Source: Gammaproteobacteria bacterium (GTDB taxonomy: Bacteria; Pseudomonadota; Gammaproteobacteria; Pseudomonadales; Cellvibrionaceae). From it: a stretch of DNA of 64,000 bases. The translations under genes were made by a program, and so were the position numbers. Under the pieces are notes generated by a model. It did not search any database and was not told the origin of the DNA. It worked only from the letters and a program-made list of their open reading frames with translations. Each line of letters begins with the position of its first letter. Position 1 is the stretch's first letter. The stretch is from positions 124,001 through 188,000 of the forward strand of contig JAGKWO010000008.1 in the NCBI GenBank assembly GCA_021151835.1. The letters are read 5' to 3'. Below, piece after piece: positions 54,801 through 62,868 of the stretch.

Positions 54801-56030
54801 GCAGAAGCCGCAAAAAAAATGCCGGCCCATTGCGTGCCCAGTGCGATTGTTGTGCTGGAATCCATTCCGCTCACACCCAATGGCAAAGTGGATAACAAAG
54901 CGTTGCCTGCGCACAGCTTTGCAAATGCTAAACAGGATTATCTGGTTCCTCCACGCAATCAACTTGAGCGTACGCTGGTCACACTCTGGTGTGATTTGCT
55001 GAAACTGGATTCGATTTCTATCACCGATAATTTTTTCAGTCTCGGTGGTCACTCATTGCTGGCGGTGCGTTTAATGGCAGCGATTGAAGCGGAGCTTGGG
55101 CAAAAATTACCACTGTCCAGTTTGATCAAGCACCCCACTATTGAACAACTGTCACAGCTGATTGAAAACGCTGATGGAAATGAATGGAATTCGCTGGTGC
55201 CTATCCAGGAGAAAGGTGCTAAAAATCCGCTGTTCTTTATTCCTGGCGGTGGCGGCAACGTATTATATTTCTATGGCTTGTCTCAGCAGCTTGGTAACGA
55301 CCAACCTTTCTATGCGATGCAGGCAATTGGTTTGGATGGCACAACAGCGCCGCTTGAATCCATCGCCGCGATGGCACAAGCAACCATCGCAGAAATAAAA
55401 CGTGTTCGTCCAGCCGGACCTTACATTATCGGCGGCCATTGTGTGGGCGGATTGATTGCCTTTGAAATTACCCAGCAATTGCGCGCTGCAGGTGATGAGG
55501 TTGAACAATTAATTATTCTCGATGCACCCGCACCGCATTTCTTCCAGGAGAAAAAGGAAATTGCATTGGGCAACGCCGAATGGATTGGTGTGTTGTTAAA
55601 CAGCATTGAGCATATGACCGGTAAGCGCATCAGTATTGCTGTTGAACAATTACAGGCTGGCAATGCAGAAAACCAATTGCAATTGTTAAGGCAGAAGCTT
55701 GCTGAAGCCAATATGGTTCCGGCCAATACTCCGCTGAGCCAGATAAAAGGTTTGCTGGAAGTGTTTAAAGCGAATGCGCAACTGCACTTCCCCACAAAAG
55801 AAAAAACCTGGCATGTGCCAATCACTTTATTGCGGGCCAGCGAAACCAATCCGCATTACGACTACACCTGCTACGACGATGCAAATACTGGCAGCGCACA
55901 ATCGACATTAGGTTGGCAGCAGTATGCGCAAGGTGCGGTTAATGTTGCATTGGTGGAGGGCGATCACATCACCATGCTGGCGCCGGAACAGGCAGCCAGC
56001 CTCGCTAGCCAATTACAAAAATTCATTTGA
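51831..56030 (+). CDS. Nonribosomal peptide synthetase module (C-A-PCP-TE)
   Basis: A 1399-residue single module. An N-terminal helical stretch (KDEKKALLEKLLQQKLQQ) may dock to the PKS. The C domain has H195-H196-IAF-D200-A201 where HHxxxDG is usual. The A domain has core motifs YTSGSTGNPKG, FSFDVSVWE, LYGPTEAA and YKTGDLVRY. The pocket residues read by alignment to GrsA are D-V-W-H-I-S-L-I-D plus the usual Lys, a serine code close to EntF. The PCP Ser is S1075 in LGGHSLL. The TE (about 1110-1395) has GGHCVGG with Cys1204 instead of Ser, and H1379. It should take the PKS acyl chain, add serine and release the product. Starts 51831 and 51837 are both possible. Confidence 0.93.
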   Translation: MKMNAIKETIMETLATSHETIQENSHEISTIMSPSTLAVTRPLGKDEKKALLEKLLQQKLQQSAQHAPMSKGQESLWFVHQNDPHSAAYNVASAIRIYSAVDTVAFTRALNQCIQRHAALRTSYAIKDGKNVQVINPGAPLALIRRDVSAFTDNEVQQIITADYQQPFDLTQLPVMRAHWYDLANGDAVFMLVVHHIAFDAWSLWILMEELSEIYQALSANRVPQLPAQAPAYREYTQQQTQWLASEKGASAKAYWLKKLAGDIHPLTLNISKPRPRLQTFNGASHYFQLAPELAHALNALAKSCGVTANSLLLTAFYTLLYRHSGQEDICIASPTAGRTSGEFARTLGYFVNPVILRTQLAANNLFIDVLERVNTSLLEALEYQEYPFSSLIEALNPKRDPSYTPLSQVSFVFQKPQQNDGLNSAWVPGQQGPKITWAGVDIAQFPLNQQEGQFELELEIVDTKGCFYGIFKYNRDIFSARHMRMLENHLRELLQGIVANPGSEIGRLPMITAQELEQFKQWNDTAVVYPEHRNLHELIEQQVAKTPQLPAVRFENTQLTYAELNARANQLAHYLIAEGVTPETKVGVCMNRSLEMVIALVAIIKAGGAYVPVDPGYPAARVAFMLGDINSPLLLTQQNLIAQLPDNESQMIALDKLDLSEFAQTNPALDIGPDHLAYMIYTSGSTGNPKGAMNTHGAICNRLLWMQAEYQLTEQDRVLQKTPFSFDVSVWEFFWPLMTGAELIVARPDGHKDTQYLIDIIRQTQITTLHFVPSMLSIFVADEKSAECTSIKRVICSGEALSYDLQRRFFDRLDTELHNLYGPTEAAIDVTYWQCDKNYAANVVPIGKPIANIQIHILDAFMQPVPVGVNGELHIGGIGLARGYHNRAELTEAKFIADPFSNDPNARLYKTGDLVRYLPDGNIDYLQRIDNQVKLRGFRIELGEVEAMVCSCTGVREAVVLKRTGATGDDYLVAYVTLDNAQVSEAEILAEAAKKMPAHCVPSAIVVLESIPLTPNGKVDNKALPAHSFANAKQDYLVPPRNQLERTLVTLWCDLLKLDSISITDNFFSLGGHSLLAVRLMAAIEAELGQKLPLSSLIKHPTIEQLSQLIENADGNEWNSLVPIQEKGAKNPLFFIPGGGGNVLYFYGLSQQLGNDQPFYAMQAIGLDGTTAPLESIAAMAQATIAEIKRVRPAGPYIIGGHCVGGLIAFEITQQLRAAGDEVEQLIILDAPAPHFFQEKKEIALGNAEWIGVLLNSIEHMTGKRISIAVEQLQAGNAENQLQLLRQKLAEANMVPANTPLSQIKGLLEVFKANAQLHFPTKEKTWHVPITLLRASETNPHYDYTCYDDANTGSAQSTLGWQQYAQGAVNVALVEGDHITMLAPEQAASLASQLQKFI

Positions 56031-56048
56031 GTTTAAGGAGAAATCACC

Positions 56049-58409
56049 ATGTTAAAAAATTACGCTGATTGGATAACCCGGCACCCGTTAAAAGTGATGC
56101 TGATCTCTTTACTGCTGCTGGTGGGCACAAGTATTGGTATTGGCCAGCTATCATTCAAATCGGATTTGCGCATTTATTTCACTAAGGATAATCCGCAAAT
56201 TGCCGCGCTGGATCATATGGAACAAACCTACACCAAAGTCGATAACGTGTTGTTTGTATTGGCTCCAAAGGAGGGCGTCTTTACTGCTAAAACCTTGGCG
56301 GCTGTGGAAGACCTGACGGCCAAGGCCTGGAAAATTCCGTACTCAAGCCGTGTCGATTCTGTAACGAATTTTAAATACAGCTACGCCGAGGGTGATGACA
56401 TTGTTGTCGATGATCTGGTAATGGGTGCGCAACAACTGAATGCAAAGCAAGTAGAGGATATTCGCAAGATTGCATTGCAGGAACCATTACTGGTGAACCG
56501 GGCCATCGCACCCGATGGCAAGGTGACCGGTGTCAATGTCACCATTAATATTCCTAAAGGCGAGGAATTAACCAGCACACCTAAAGTGGTTAAATATGCC
56601 CGCGATCTGGCTGCCGACATTCAAACGCAACATCCGGATATGGAGATTTATCTCAGCGGTGTGGTAATGATGGATAACGCGTTTGCCGAATCATCCGAAG
56701 CCGATATGAAAACCCTGGTGCCGGCGATGCTAATTATCGCACTGGTAATTATGGGCGTAATTATGCGCTCCTGGCTCGCGGGCACTGCCGCACTATTGGT
56801 GCTGACATTTGCGATTGTGGCGGCGATGGGGATGGCGGGCTGGTTGGGCATTTTATTAAATCCGGTCAGTGTCAATGCCCCTAATATTATTTTAACCGTA
56901 GCGATTTGCGATTGCGTGCATTTGCTAATGGCTTACATCATTGCGTTGCGTTCCGGTGTTGCGCGCGAGGAAGCAATGAGCAACAGCTTGCGGGAAAATT
57001 TCTGGCCATTATTTGTAACCAATATCACCACCTGTGTCGGTTTCCTCACTATGAATTTTAGTGAGGCTCCACCGTTTCGCGATCTCGGTAACATCACTGC
57101 ATTGGGCGTGATTGCTGCATTTGTATTTACCGTAGTGTTTTTGCCAGCGTTTATGATGTTCTTTAAAGTGAAAGCACAGGTCATGCAACAAAGCGCCTTG
57201 CAAACCCGTGTCGATAAACTTGCCGAAATAGTAATTGCCCGTCCTAAACACATTCTGGTTGCTATGGCAGTGTTTGTGGTGGTTGCCGGTGCGGGAATTT
57301 TTAATAATGTACTCAACGATGAATTTGTTAAATATTTTGATAAGGATGTTAAATTTCGCCAGGACACCGATTTTACGGCAGAACACCTTACCGGTATTTA
57401 TTACATTGATTACGCCGTTGCCGGAAAAACGGCGAGTGGTATTAACCAGCCGGAGTATCTGCAATCGCTGGATGATTTTACCCAATGGCTGCGCCAGCAA
57501 CCGGAAGTCATCCACGTCAATAGCATCACCGATATTTACAAACGCTTGAACATGAATATGAATGGCGATAGCAAAGACCAGTATCGCCTGCCCGAAACCA
57601 GTGACCTGGCGGCGCAATATTTATTGATGTATGAAATGTCGCTGCCTTATGGCCTGGATTTGCGCGATCGTATCAACGCGCAAAAAGATGCAACCCGGGT
57701 AACGGCAACACTGAAAAATTTATCCAGCGCCGAAGTACTGGTATTGGAAGCGCGCACACAAGAATGGGCAGAAGCTCACAGCCAGCACGTTAGTATTGGT
57801 GAAGGCACCGGCCTGACCGTGATGTTTGCCAATATCGGTTTGCGCAATATTGAAAGTATGTTGGTCGGTACTTTTTTTGCGACAGCAATTATTTCGCTGC
57901 TGCTGATTGTCATTTTCCGTTCCGTTAAATATGGCTTGCTGAGTTTGCTTCCGAACTTGTTACCCGCGGCAATGGCATTCGGTGTTTGGGGGCTGCTGGT
58001 GGGCCAAATCGGTTTGGCATTGTCGGTAACGTCGGCAATGACCTTGGGTGTCGTGGTGGATGATACCGTGCATTTCCTCACGAAATATTTACGCGCACGC
58101 CGCGAACATCAAAAATCACCTGAAGATGCAATTCGTTATGCCTTCCATAAAGGCGGTGTTGCGTTAATCACTACCTCACTGGCCCTGGCGGTGGGTTTCG
58201 GTATTCTCGGCTTCTCCAGTTTTGAAATTAATTCAAGCATGGGGATTTTAACGGCGATTGCTATCGGCCTGGCATTGGTATTGGATTTGTTGTTATTGCC
58301 CGCGCTATTGCTGGTGATTGATGGTGCGAAATACAAAGCGCTGAATCCCGCGATCACCAAAACGGATTTGCCCGTTGTTAACACCGCTGCAAATGCAGTT
58401 TCCAATTAA
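56049..58409 (+). CDS. RND-superfamily (MMPL-type) exporter
   Basis: A 786-residue inner-membrane transporter with two repeats, each one helix, a large periplasmic loop and about five more helices. The Asp in the TM4-type segments (ICDCVHLLMAYI and VVDDTVHFLTKYL) are the likely proton-relay sites. It is shorter than AcrB-type pumps and resembles MMPL/HpnN-type lipid exporters. It begins 18 bp after the NRPS gene with GGAG upstream, so it is very probably cotranscribed and exports the product. Confidence 0.9.
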   Translation: MLKNYADWITRHPLKVMLISLLLLVGTSIGIGQLSFKSDLRIYFTKDNPQIAALDHMEQTYTKVDNVLFVLAPKEGVFTAKTLAAVEDLTAKAWKIPYSSRVDSVTNFKYSYAEGDDIVVDDLVMGAQQLNAKQVEDIRKIALQEPLLVNRAIAPDGKVTGVNVTINIPKGEELTSTPKVVKYARDLAADIQTQHPDMEIYLSGVVMMDNAFAESSEADMKTLVPAMLIIALVIMGVIMRSWLAGTAALLVLTFAIVAAMGMAGWLGILLNPVSVNAPNIILTVAICDCVHLLMAYIIALRSGVAREEAMSNSLRENFWPLFVTNITTCVGFLTMNFSEAPPFRDLGNITALGVIAAFVFTVVFLPAFMMFFKVKAQVMQQSALQTRVDKLAEIVIARPKHILVAMAVFVVVAGAGIFNNVLNDEFVKYFDKDVKFRQDTDFTAEHLTGIYYIDYAVAGKTASGINQPEYLQSLDDFTQWLRQQPEVIHVNSITDIYKRLNMNMNGDSKDQYRLPETSDLAAQYLLMYEMSLPYGLDLRDRINAQKDATRVTATLKNLSSAEVLVLEARTQEWAEAHSQHVSIGEGTGLTVMFANIGLRNIESMLVGTFFATAIISLLLIVIFRSVKYGLLSLLPNLLPAAMAFGVWGLLVGQIGLALSVTSAMTLGVVVDDTVHFLTKYLRARREHQKSPEDAIRYAFHKGGVALITTSLALAVGFGILGFSSFEINSSMGILTAIAIGLALVLDLLLLPALLLVIDGAKYKALNPAITKTDLPVVNTAANAVSN

Positions 58410-58444
58410 TATTTGAATGTGATTCTTTGATAAGGAATATTGTT

Positions 58445-59248
58445 ATGAAAACTCTCTATGCATTGATTATCGCTGCAAGTTTGAGCCCTTTGTGTTTAGC
58501 AAGCACTTCTTCTGTGGATGGCATCGCTGACCCGGTGGCGAAAGGCCATGCCATTGCGAAGGAAACCGAAAAGCGTGACGCTGGCTTTAAAGACTATATC
58601 GCCCGCGCTGAAATGGTATTGAAACAAAATGATAAAGAATTAAGCCGCCGCGCGTTCAGTTCCAAAGTGTTGGAAATAGAAGGTGACGGCGATCATTCGG
58701 TAAATGTATTCAGCAGCCCGAAAGATGTTGCCGGTACCGCCATTTTGATTCACGCGCATGGCTTGACACCCGATGACCAATGGCTGTATTTGCCAGCGGT
58801 AAAACGTGTTAAACGTATTTCCACTCGCAGCAAATCAGGGCCTTTTGTTGGCAGTGAGTTTGCGTATGAAGATATTTCAACCTGGGTACCGGAAAAATAC
58901 ACCTATAGATTTTTACAACAGGAAACCCTTAATGGTAACGATTGTTTCAAGGTGGAGAATACACCGGCTTATGCGGATTCCGGTTACAGCAAATTGCATG
59001 AATGGGTGGATGCAAAAATTTTCCGCCCCCGCAAAATTGACTATTACGATCGCAAAGGTGAATTGCTGAAAACCTTAAACTTTGAAGACTACCAACTGTA
59101 TCAAGGTAATTACTGGCGCCCGTCGAAAATGGTGATGGTTAATCACCAGACCGGGCGCAGCACCGAGTTGTTATGGAAGGATTATCAGTTTGCAACCGGA
59201 TTGGCGGCGGGTGATATCGCCCAATCCAAATTAAGCTCCATGAATTAA
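58445..59248 (+). CDS. LolA-like outer-membrane lipoprotein-sorting protein
   Basis: A 267-residue periplasmic protein with a signal peptide (residues 1-19). The domain has the pattern QWLYLPAVKRVKRISTRSKSGPFVGSEFAYEDIS, FKVENTP and DYYDRKGELLKTL, which I link to the LolA-like proteins (DUF1329/pfam17131 type) found beside RND exporters. A lipid-binding half-barrel carrier is expected. ATG 58445 has AAGGA eight bases upstream. It likely carries a lipid product across the periplasm. Confidence 0.85.
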   Translation: MKTLYALIIAASLSPLCLASTSSVDGIADPVAKGHAIAKETEKRDAGFKDYIARAEMVLKQNDKELSRRAFSSKVLEIEGDGDHSVNVFSSPKDVAGTAILIHAHGLTPDDQWLYLPAVKRVKRISTRSKSGPFVGSEFAYEDISTWVPEKYTYRFLQQETLNGNDCFKVENTPAYADSGYSKLHEWVDAKIFRPRKIDYYDRKGELLKTLNFEDYQLYQGNYWRPSKMVMVNHQTGRSTELLWKDYQFATGLAAGDIAQSKLSSMN

Positions 59249-59262
59249 TACGCGTTAATTTT

Positions 59263-59297
59263 CCCCGCATGCTGTAGTTCAAATCCAGCATGCGGGG
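59263..59297. repeat. Perfect 12-bp inverted repeat inside the cluster
   Basis: CCCCGCATGCTG and CAGCATGCGGGG flank an 11-nt loop, between the LolA-like and beta-barrel genes. There is no T-tract, so it may set relative expression or protect the upstream mRNA. Confidence 0.6.
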
Positions 59298-59334
59298 ATA
59301 GAGGATTTGATAATTATTTTTTAAGGATGATGGT

Positions 59335-60531
59335 GTGACCATTATGAGATGCACTCTATTAGCAACCGCACTGGTTTTTTCCTTGCCCCTGGCTGCCGCC
59401 GACCTCAATTTTGAATTGGGTGCAGATGTTCAATATTTTCCGCACACGGCGGATTCCGCCGCAACCGACTATTCAGCCAATAACAACGCGTATTTCAGGA
59501 TTGAATACGACCGCGATTTTGCCGATGGCCGCGTTAAATTTATGCTCGATACCAAGGCGCAGTACAACCAGCGCGATGACCGCCGCAACCGTATCGATTT
59601 CAGTGAATTGGCGCTGGGTTATTTTGCAGATGAAATAGATATCAGCGCAGGCGTGCTGACTGAATTTTGGGGCGTCACCGAGGCGCGGCATTTGGTTGAT
59701 ATCCTCAACCAAACCAATATTGCCGAGAATATTGATGAAGAAGAAAAATTGGGGCAACCCATGGTAAAACTGCGTTTGCACCAGGAATGGGGGAGCGTGC
59801 AGTTTTTTTGGCTGCCGGTTTTTCGCGAACGCATTTATCCCGACGATGATGCGCGCCTGGGGCCCGGTGACCGCATTCACTATAAAGATGCCCTGTATGA
59901 ATCTTCACGTGAAGAAAGGCATCAGGATTTTGCGGTGCGTTATAGCCATACTCTCGGTGAGTGGGATATCGGTGTTGCGCATTTTAGCGGCACCAGCCGC
60001 GAGCCGTTGCTGATGCTGGATCTGGCACAATTGCCGCAAATTTCGTTTACGCCTTATTACGAGCTTATCGACCAAACCAGCGTCGATGTGCAAATGACCA
60101 GTGAAAGTTTATTGTTAAAACTGGAAGCTATTTCGCGCAATAGCGACGCACAGGGGCGTTATGCCGCCGCAGTGGCCGGTGTTGAATATACCCGGGTAGG
60201 CATTATGAATTCGGCGATGGATTTGGGATACATCGCCGAATATTTATACGATGAACGCGATGAGCAGGCATCAACGCCTTTTGCCGATGATATTTTCGCG
60301 GGCGTGCGGTTAGTCGCCAATAATGTTGCGCAAACCACATTGCTGCTGGGGGCTTATGTGGACCGCGTTAACCACAGCACGGCCTGGCGTGTTGAACTGG
60401 ATACGCGTTTGCGCGATGGCGTAACCTTGAATATTGAGGGACAGGTGTTCAGTAATCCGCGCCCTGAGGATTTGTTGTACGGTTTGCGCAATGATGATTA
60501 TCTACGCGTTGGTGTGCGATGGTTTTTTTAA
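59335..60531 (+). CDS. Outer-membrane beta-barrel protein of the cluster
   Basis: A 398-residue exported protein: a signal peptide (LLATALVFSLPLAAA) followed by alternating strands with many Tyr, Arg and Asp and the C-terminal VGVRWFF, typical of an outer-membrane barrel of about 16 or more strands. It resembles the porin-like proteins that follow RND and LolA-like genes (DUF1302-type neighbourhoods); the family call is tentative. GTG 59335 lies seven bases after AAGGA. Role inferred: passage or insertion of the product at the outer membrane. Confidence 0.75.
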   Translation: MTIMRCTLLATALVFSLPLAAADLNFELGADVQYFPHTADSAATDYSANNNAYFRIEYDRDFADGRVKFMLDTKAQYNQRDDRRNRIDFSELALGYFADEIDISAGVLTEFWGVTEARHLVDILNQTNIAENIDEEEKLGQPMVKLRLHQEWGSVQFFWLPVFRERIYPDDDARLGPGDRIHYKDALYESSREERHQDFAVRYSHTLGEWDIGVAHFSGTSREPLLMLDLAQLPQISFTPYYELIDQTSVDVQMTSESLLLKLEAISRNSDAQGRYAAAVAGVEYTRVGIMNSAMDLGYIAEYLYDERDEQASTPFADDIFAGVRLVANNVAQTTLLLGAYVDRVNHSTAWRVELDTRLRDGVTLNIEGQVFSNPRPEDLLYGLRNDDYLRVGVRWFF

Positions 60532-60593
60532 CACCGTTAGGTTAACGGAAATTTCAATCAGCTAAGGAAAACTATTTATTTAAAGGAGAATAA

Positions 60594-61388
60594 ATGATGA
60601 GTAATCAATTATTTCATACCCCGATCAAAAACAGCGCGGCGCAAATACGGCTGGTATGTTTTGCATACGCGGGTGGAAGCAGCACCTTGTTTATGCCCTG
60701 GTTAAAATATTTACCGGAGCATATCGAATTGGTGTTGTGCCAGTTACCGGGTCGCGGTGTCCGTTTATGTGATGCGCCCTATGACCAGATGGAACCACTG
60801 GTGCGCGATTTAACGCAAGCACTGCAAATCCACAGCGACAAGCCGCTGGTTTTCTTCGGCCATAGCCTGGGTGCAAAAATCGCTTATGAATTGTGTTGCG
60901 CGCTGCGCGAAAAGACCTTGCCATTACCGGTTAATGTGATTGCATCTGCGTCGGCGGCACCCTTTCATGCTCGCCGCCGCAGTCCTATCCACGATTTACC
61001 CCACGCCGAATTTATTGCAGCGCTGGGTAAACTCAATGGCACGCCGGCGGCAGCGTTGAACAATCCTGAATTAATGGAATTGTATTTACCGGCATTGCGC
61101 GCTGATTTTAAAGTGGTGGAAACCTACCTCAACACCAGTCGCGAAGTGCTAAATACGCGCCTGACGTTAATGGGGGGTGTGCTGGATGAAACAATATCGC
61201 CAGCGGAGTTGGCGGACTGGAATAAATTATTTACGGAAACAACGGCGATCCGCTGGTTTCAGGGCGACCATTTTTTTATTAACAGCAAATCGTTTGCAGT
61301 ATTGCAGCATGTTAATAAAGTATTGAATGATGAATTATTGCTACTACAAAATCGCCCGGTATTCAGGGCATTGGCCCACCATTATTGA
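60594..61388 (+). CDS. Type II thioesterase
   Basis: A 264-residue stand-alone alpha/beta-hydrolase of the TEII/GrsT family. Nucleophile Ser is in FFGHSLGAK, Asp probably in GGVLDETI and His in QGDHFFI. The N-terminal LVCFAYAGGSSTLF and GRGVRLCDAPY segments are typical. It removes stalled acyl groups from carrier proteins. ATG 60594 or 60597 follows AAAGGAG. It ends the cluster and overlaps the convergent HTH gene by 7 bp. Confidence 0.92.
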   Translation: MMSNQLFHTPIKNSAAQIRLVCFAYAGGSSTLFMPWLKYLPEHIELVLCQLPGRGVRLCDAPYDQMEPLVRDLTQALQIHSDKPLVFFGHSLGAKIAYELCCALREKTLPLPVNVIASASAAPFHARRRSPIHDLPHAEFIAALGKLNGTPAAALNNPELMELYLPALRADFKVVETYLNTSREVLNTRLTLMGGVLDETISPAELADWNKLFTETTAIRWFQGDHFFINSKSFAVLQHVNKVLNDELLLLQNRPVFRALAHHY

Positions 61389-61597
61389 TCTTGTTGCCCG
61401 CTGATTTCGACCAATGCCGCTATTCCACCGGCGCGCAGCTTGTCCATTAATCTGGCAAGCTGCTCCACATCTGCCGCATCCAACTGTTCGCCGTGGGTAA
61501 AGGTGAGGCGTTTTTTGGCCACCAGCTCACGCACGTAATCGGGGCGAACCCGCAAACGCTCGGCGGTTTGGTTAATGGAGAGCAATTGACGGAGCAT
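61382..61597 (-). CDS. Small helix-turn-helix/excisionase-like protein
   Basis: A 71-residue protein with an apparent winged-HTH core (LLSINQTAERLRVRPDYVRELVAKKRL), like MerR/excisionase-type small DNA-binding proteins. It has no effector domain. It is convergent with the thioesterase gene, overlapping by 7 bp, and divergent from gmk. A role in controlling the cluster is possible but not shown. Confidence 0.65.
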   Translation of the reverse strand: MLRQLLSINQTAERLRVRPDYVRELVAKKRLTFTHGEQLDAADVEQLARLMDKLRAGGIAALVEISGQQDQ

Positions 61598-61780
61598 GTT
61601 GACTCGCTGGCAATAAAATTAGGGGAGGCTTAACGGCTTACTATGCCACATTTATGGCGAAATGAATCCGTGTAAATTCCCACCCGACAAACTTTCGGCT
61701 GAGCCCTGCGCCAAGCTGTGCCATAATTTCCGCTATTCTTTGATATCTGTTCATTTGTTTTGAATTTCCAAGGCGACTTC

Positions 61781-62398
61781 ATGGCTAATCTCGGCACCCT
61801 TTACACCGTATCCGCGCCTTCGGGTGCGGGCAAAACCAGTCTGGTCAGTGCGCTGGTTAAATCCAATCCGGAAGTTTGTGTTTCTGTCTCCCATACCACG
61901 CGCCCTATGCGTCCCGGTGAAATTGACGGGGTGAATTATCATTTTGTCGATCACACAACGTTTGAAAAAATGCTGGAAGATGGCGCATTCCTGGAGCATG
62001 CGCGGGTGTTCAGCAACCTTTATGGCACCTCGCAACAATGGGTAGTGGATACGTTGAACCAGGGCATTGATGTGATCCTGGAGATCGATTGGCAAGGTGC
62101 ACAACAAGTGCGCAAGTTGATGCCGGAGACTGTCAGCCTGTTTATATTGCCGCCCTCACTGGCTTGTTTGCGCCAGCGTTTGACCGGGCGCGGCCAGGAT
62201 AATGAGGCGGTGATCGAGGCGCGTATGAATGAGGCAATCAGCGAAATGTCCCACTACGTGGAAGCGGATTACCTGATTATCAATGACGATTTTACTGTCG
62301 CACTGGCCCAGTTCCAGGCATTGATTACCAGCCAGCATATCCGCCTGGCGCGCCAGGCAGAGCGTCATAACGATTTGTTAAAGAGTTTATTGGCTTGA
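61781..62398 (+). CDS. gmk: Guanylate kinase
   Basis: A 205-residue enzyme that phosphorylates GMP to GDP. The P-loop is APSGAGKTS near the start; SHTTRPMRPGE binds GMP, and VILEIDWQGAQQVR is typical. ATG 61781 gives the family start MANLGTLY; the frame runs upstream without support. It is the first gene of gmk-rpoZ-spoT. Confidence 0.97.
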   Translation: MANLGTLYTVSAPSGAGKTSLVSALVKSNPEVCVSVSHTTRPMRPGEIDGVNYHFVDHTTFEKMLEDGAFLEHARVFSNLYGTSQQWVVDTLNQGIDVILEIDWQGAQQVRKLMPETVSLFILPPSLACLRQRLTGRGQDNEAVIEARMNEAISEMSHYVEADYLIINDDFTVALAQFQALITSQHIRLARQAERHNDLLKSLLA

Positions 62399-62525
62399 TT
62401 TTAGCCAGCGCGGTTGGCAGATTTGCCATTGCAACGCATAATAGCCACCCCCCTGGCGCTTTGGACCTGAAGCGCCCCGAATTCCAAGGCCCGTCAGAGC
62501 CTTATTTTTAACAGAGCATTAACTT

Positions 62526-62777
62526 ATGGCACGTATTACCGTTGAAGATTGTCTGGATCACGTCGATAACCGTTTTGAGCTGGTGATGGTTGGTAGCAAG
62601 CGCGCCCGCCAATTGGCTATCGGCGGCAAAGACCCTTTTGTTGCCCCTGAGAACGACAAGCCAACCGTTATCGCCCTGCGCGAAATTGAAGAAGGCTTCA
62701 TCGACGCCAGCATCCTGCTGGAAAAAGACACCCTGCCCCAGCCCAAGCCAGAGCGTGTGTACGACAACGAGATTTAA
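62526..62777 (+). CDS. rpoZ: RNA polymerase omega subunit
   Basis: An 83-residue protein with the family's start MARITVEDC and the signature NRFELVMVGSKRARQL, KPTVIALREIEEG. It helps assemble RNA polymerase and forms part of a ppGpp binding site, consistent with spoT next to it. Slightly short compared with the E. coli 91 residues. Confidence 0.96.
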   Translation: MARITVEDCLDHVDNRFELVMVGSKRARQLAIGGKDPFVAPENDKPTVIALREIEEGFIDASILLEKDTLPQPKPERVYDNEI

Positions 62778-62868
62778 TTTCCAACAACTGCCACCATCTC
62801 CATGAGTGGCAGTTGTGTTTTTGGAAACCCGATGCCAGCCATGCTGGCAATGAAATCTGGAGAAAGGC

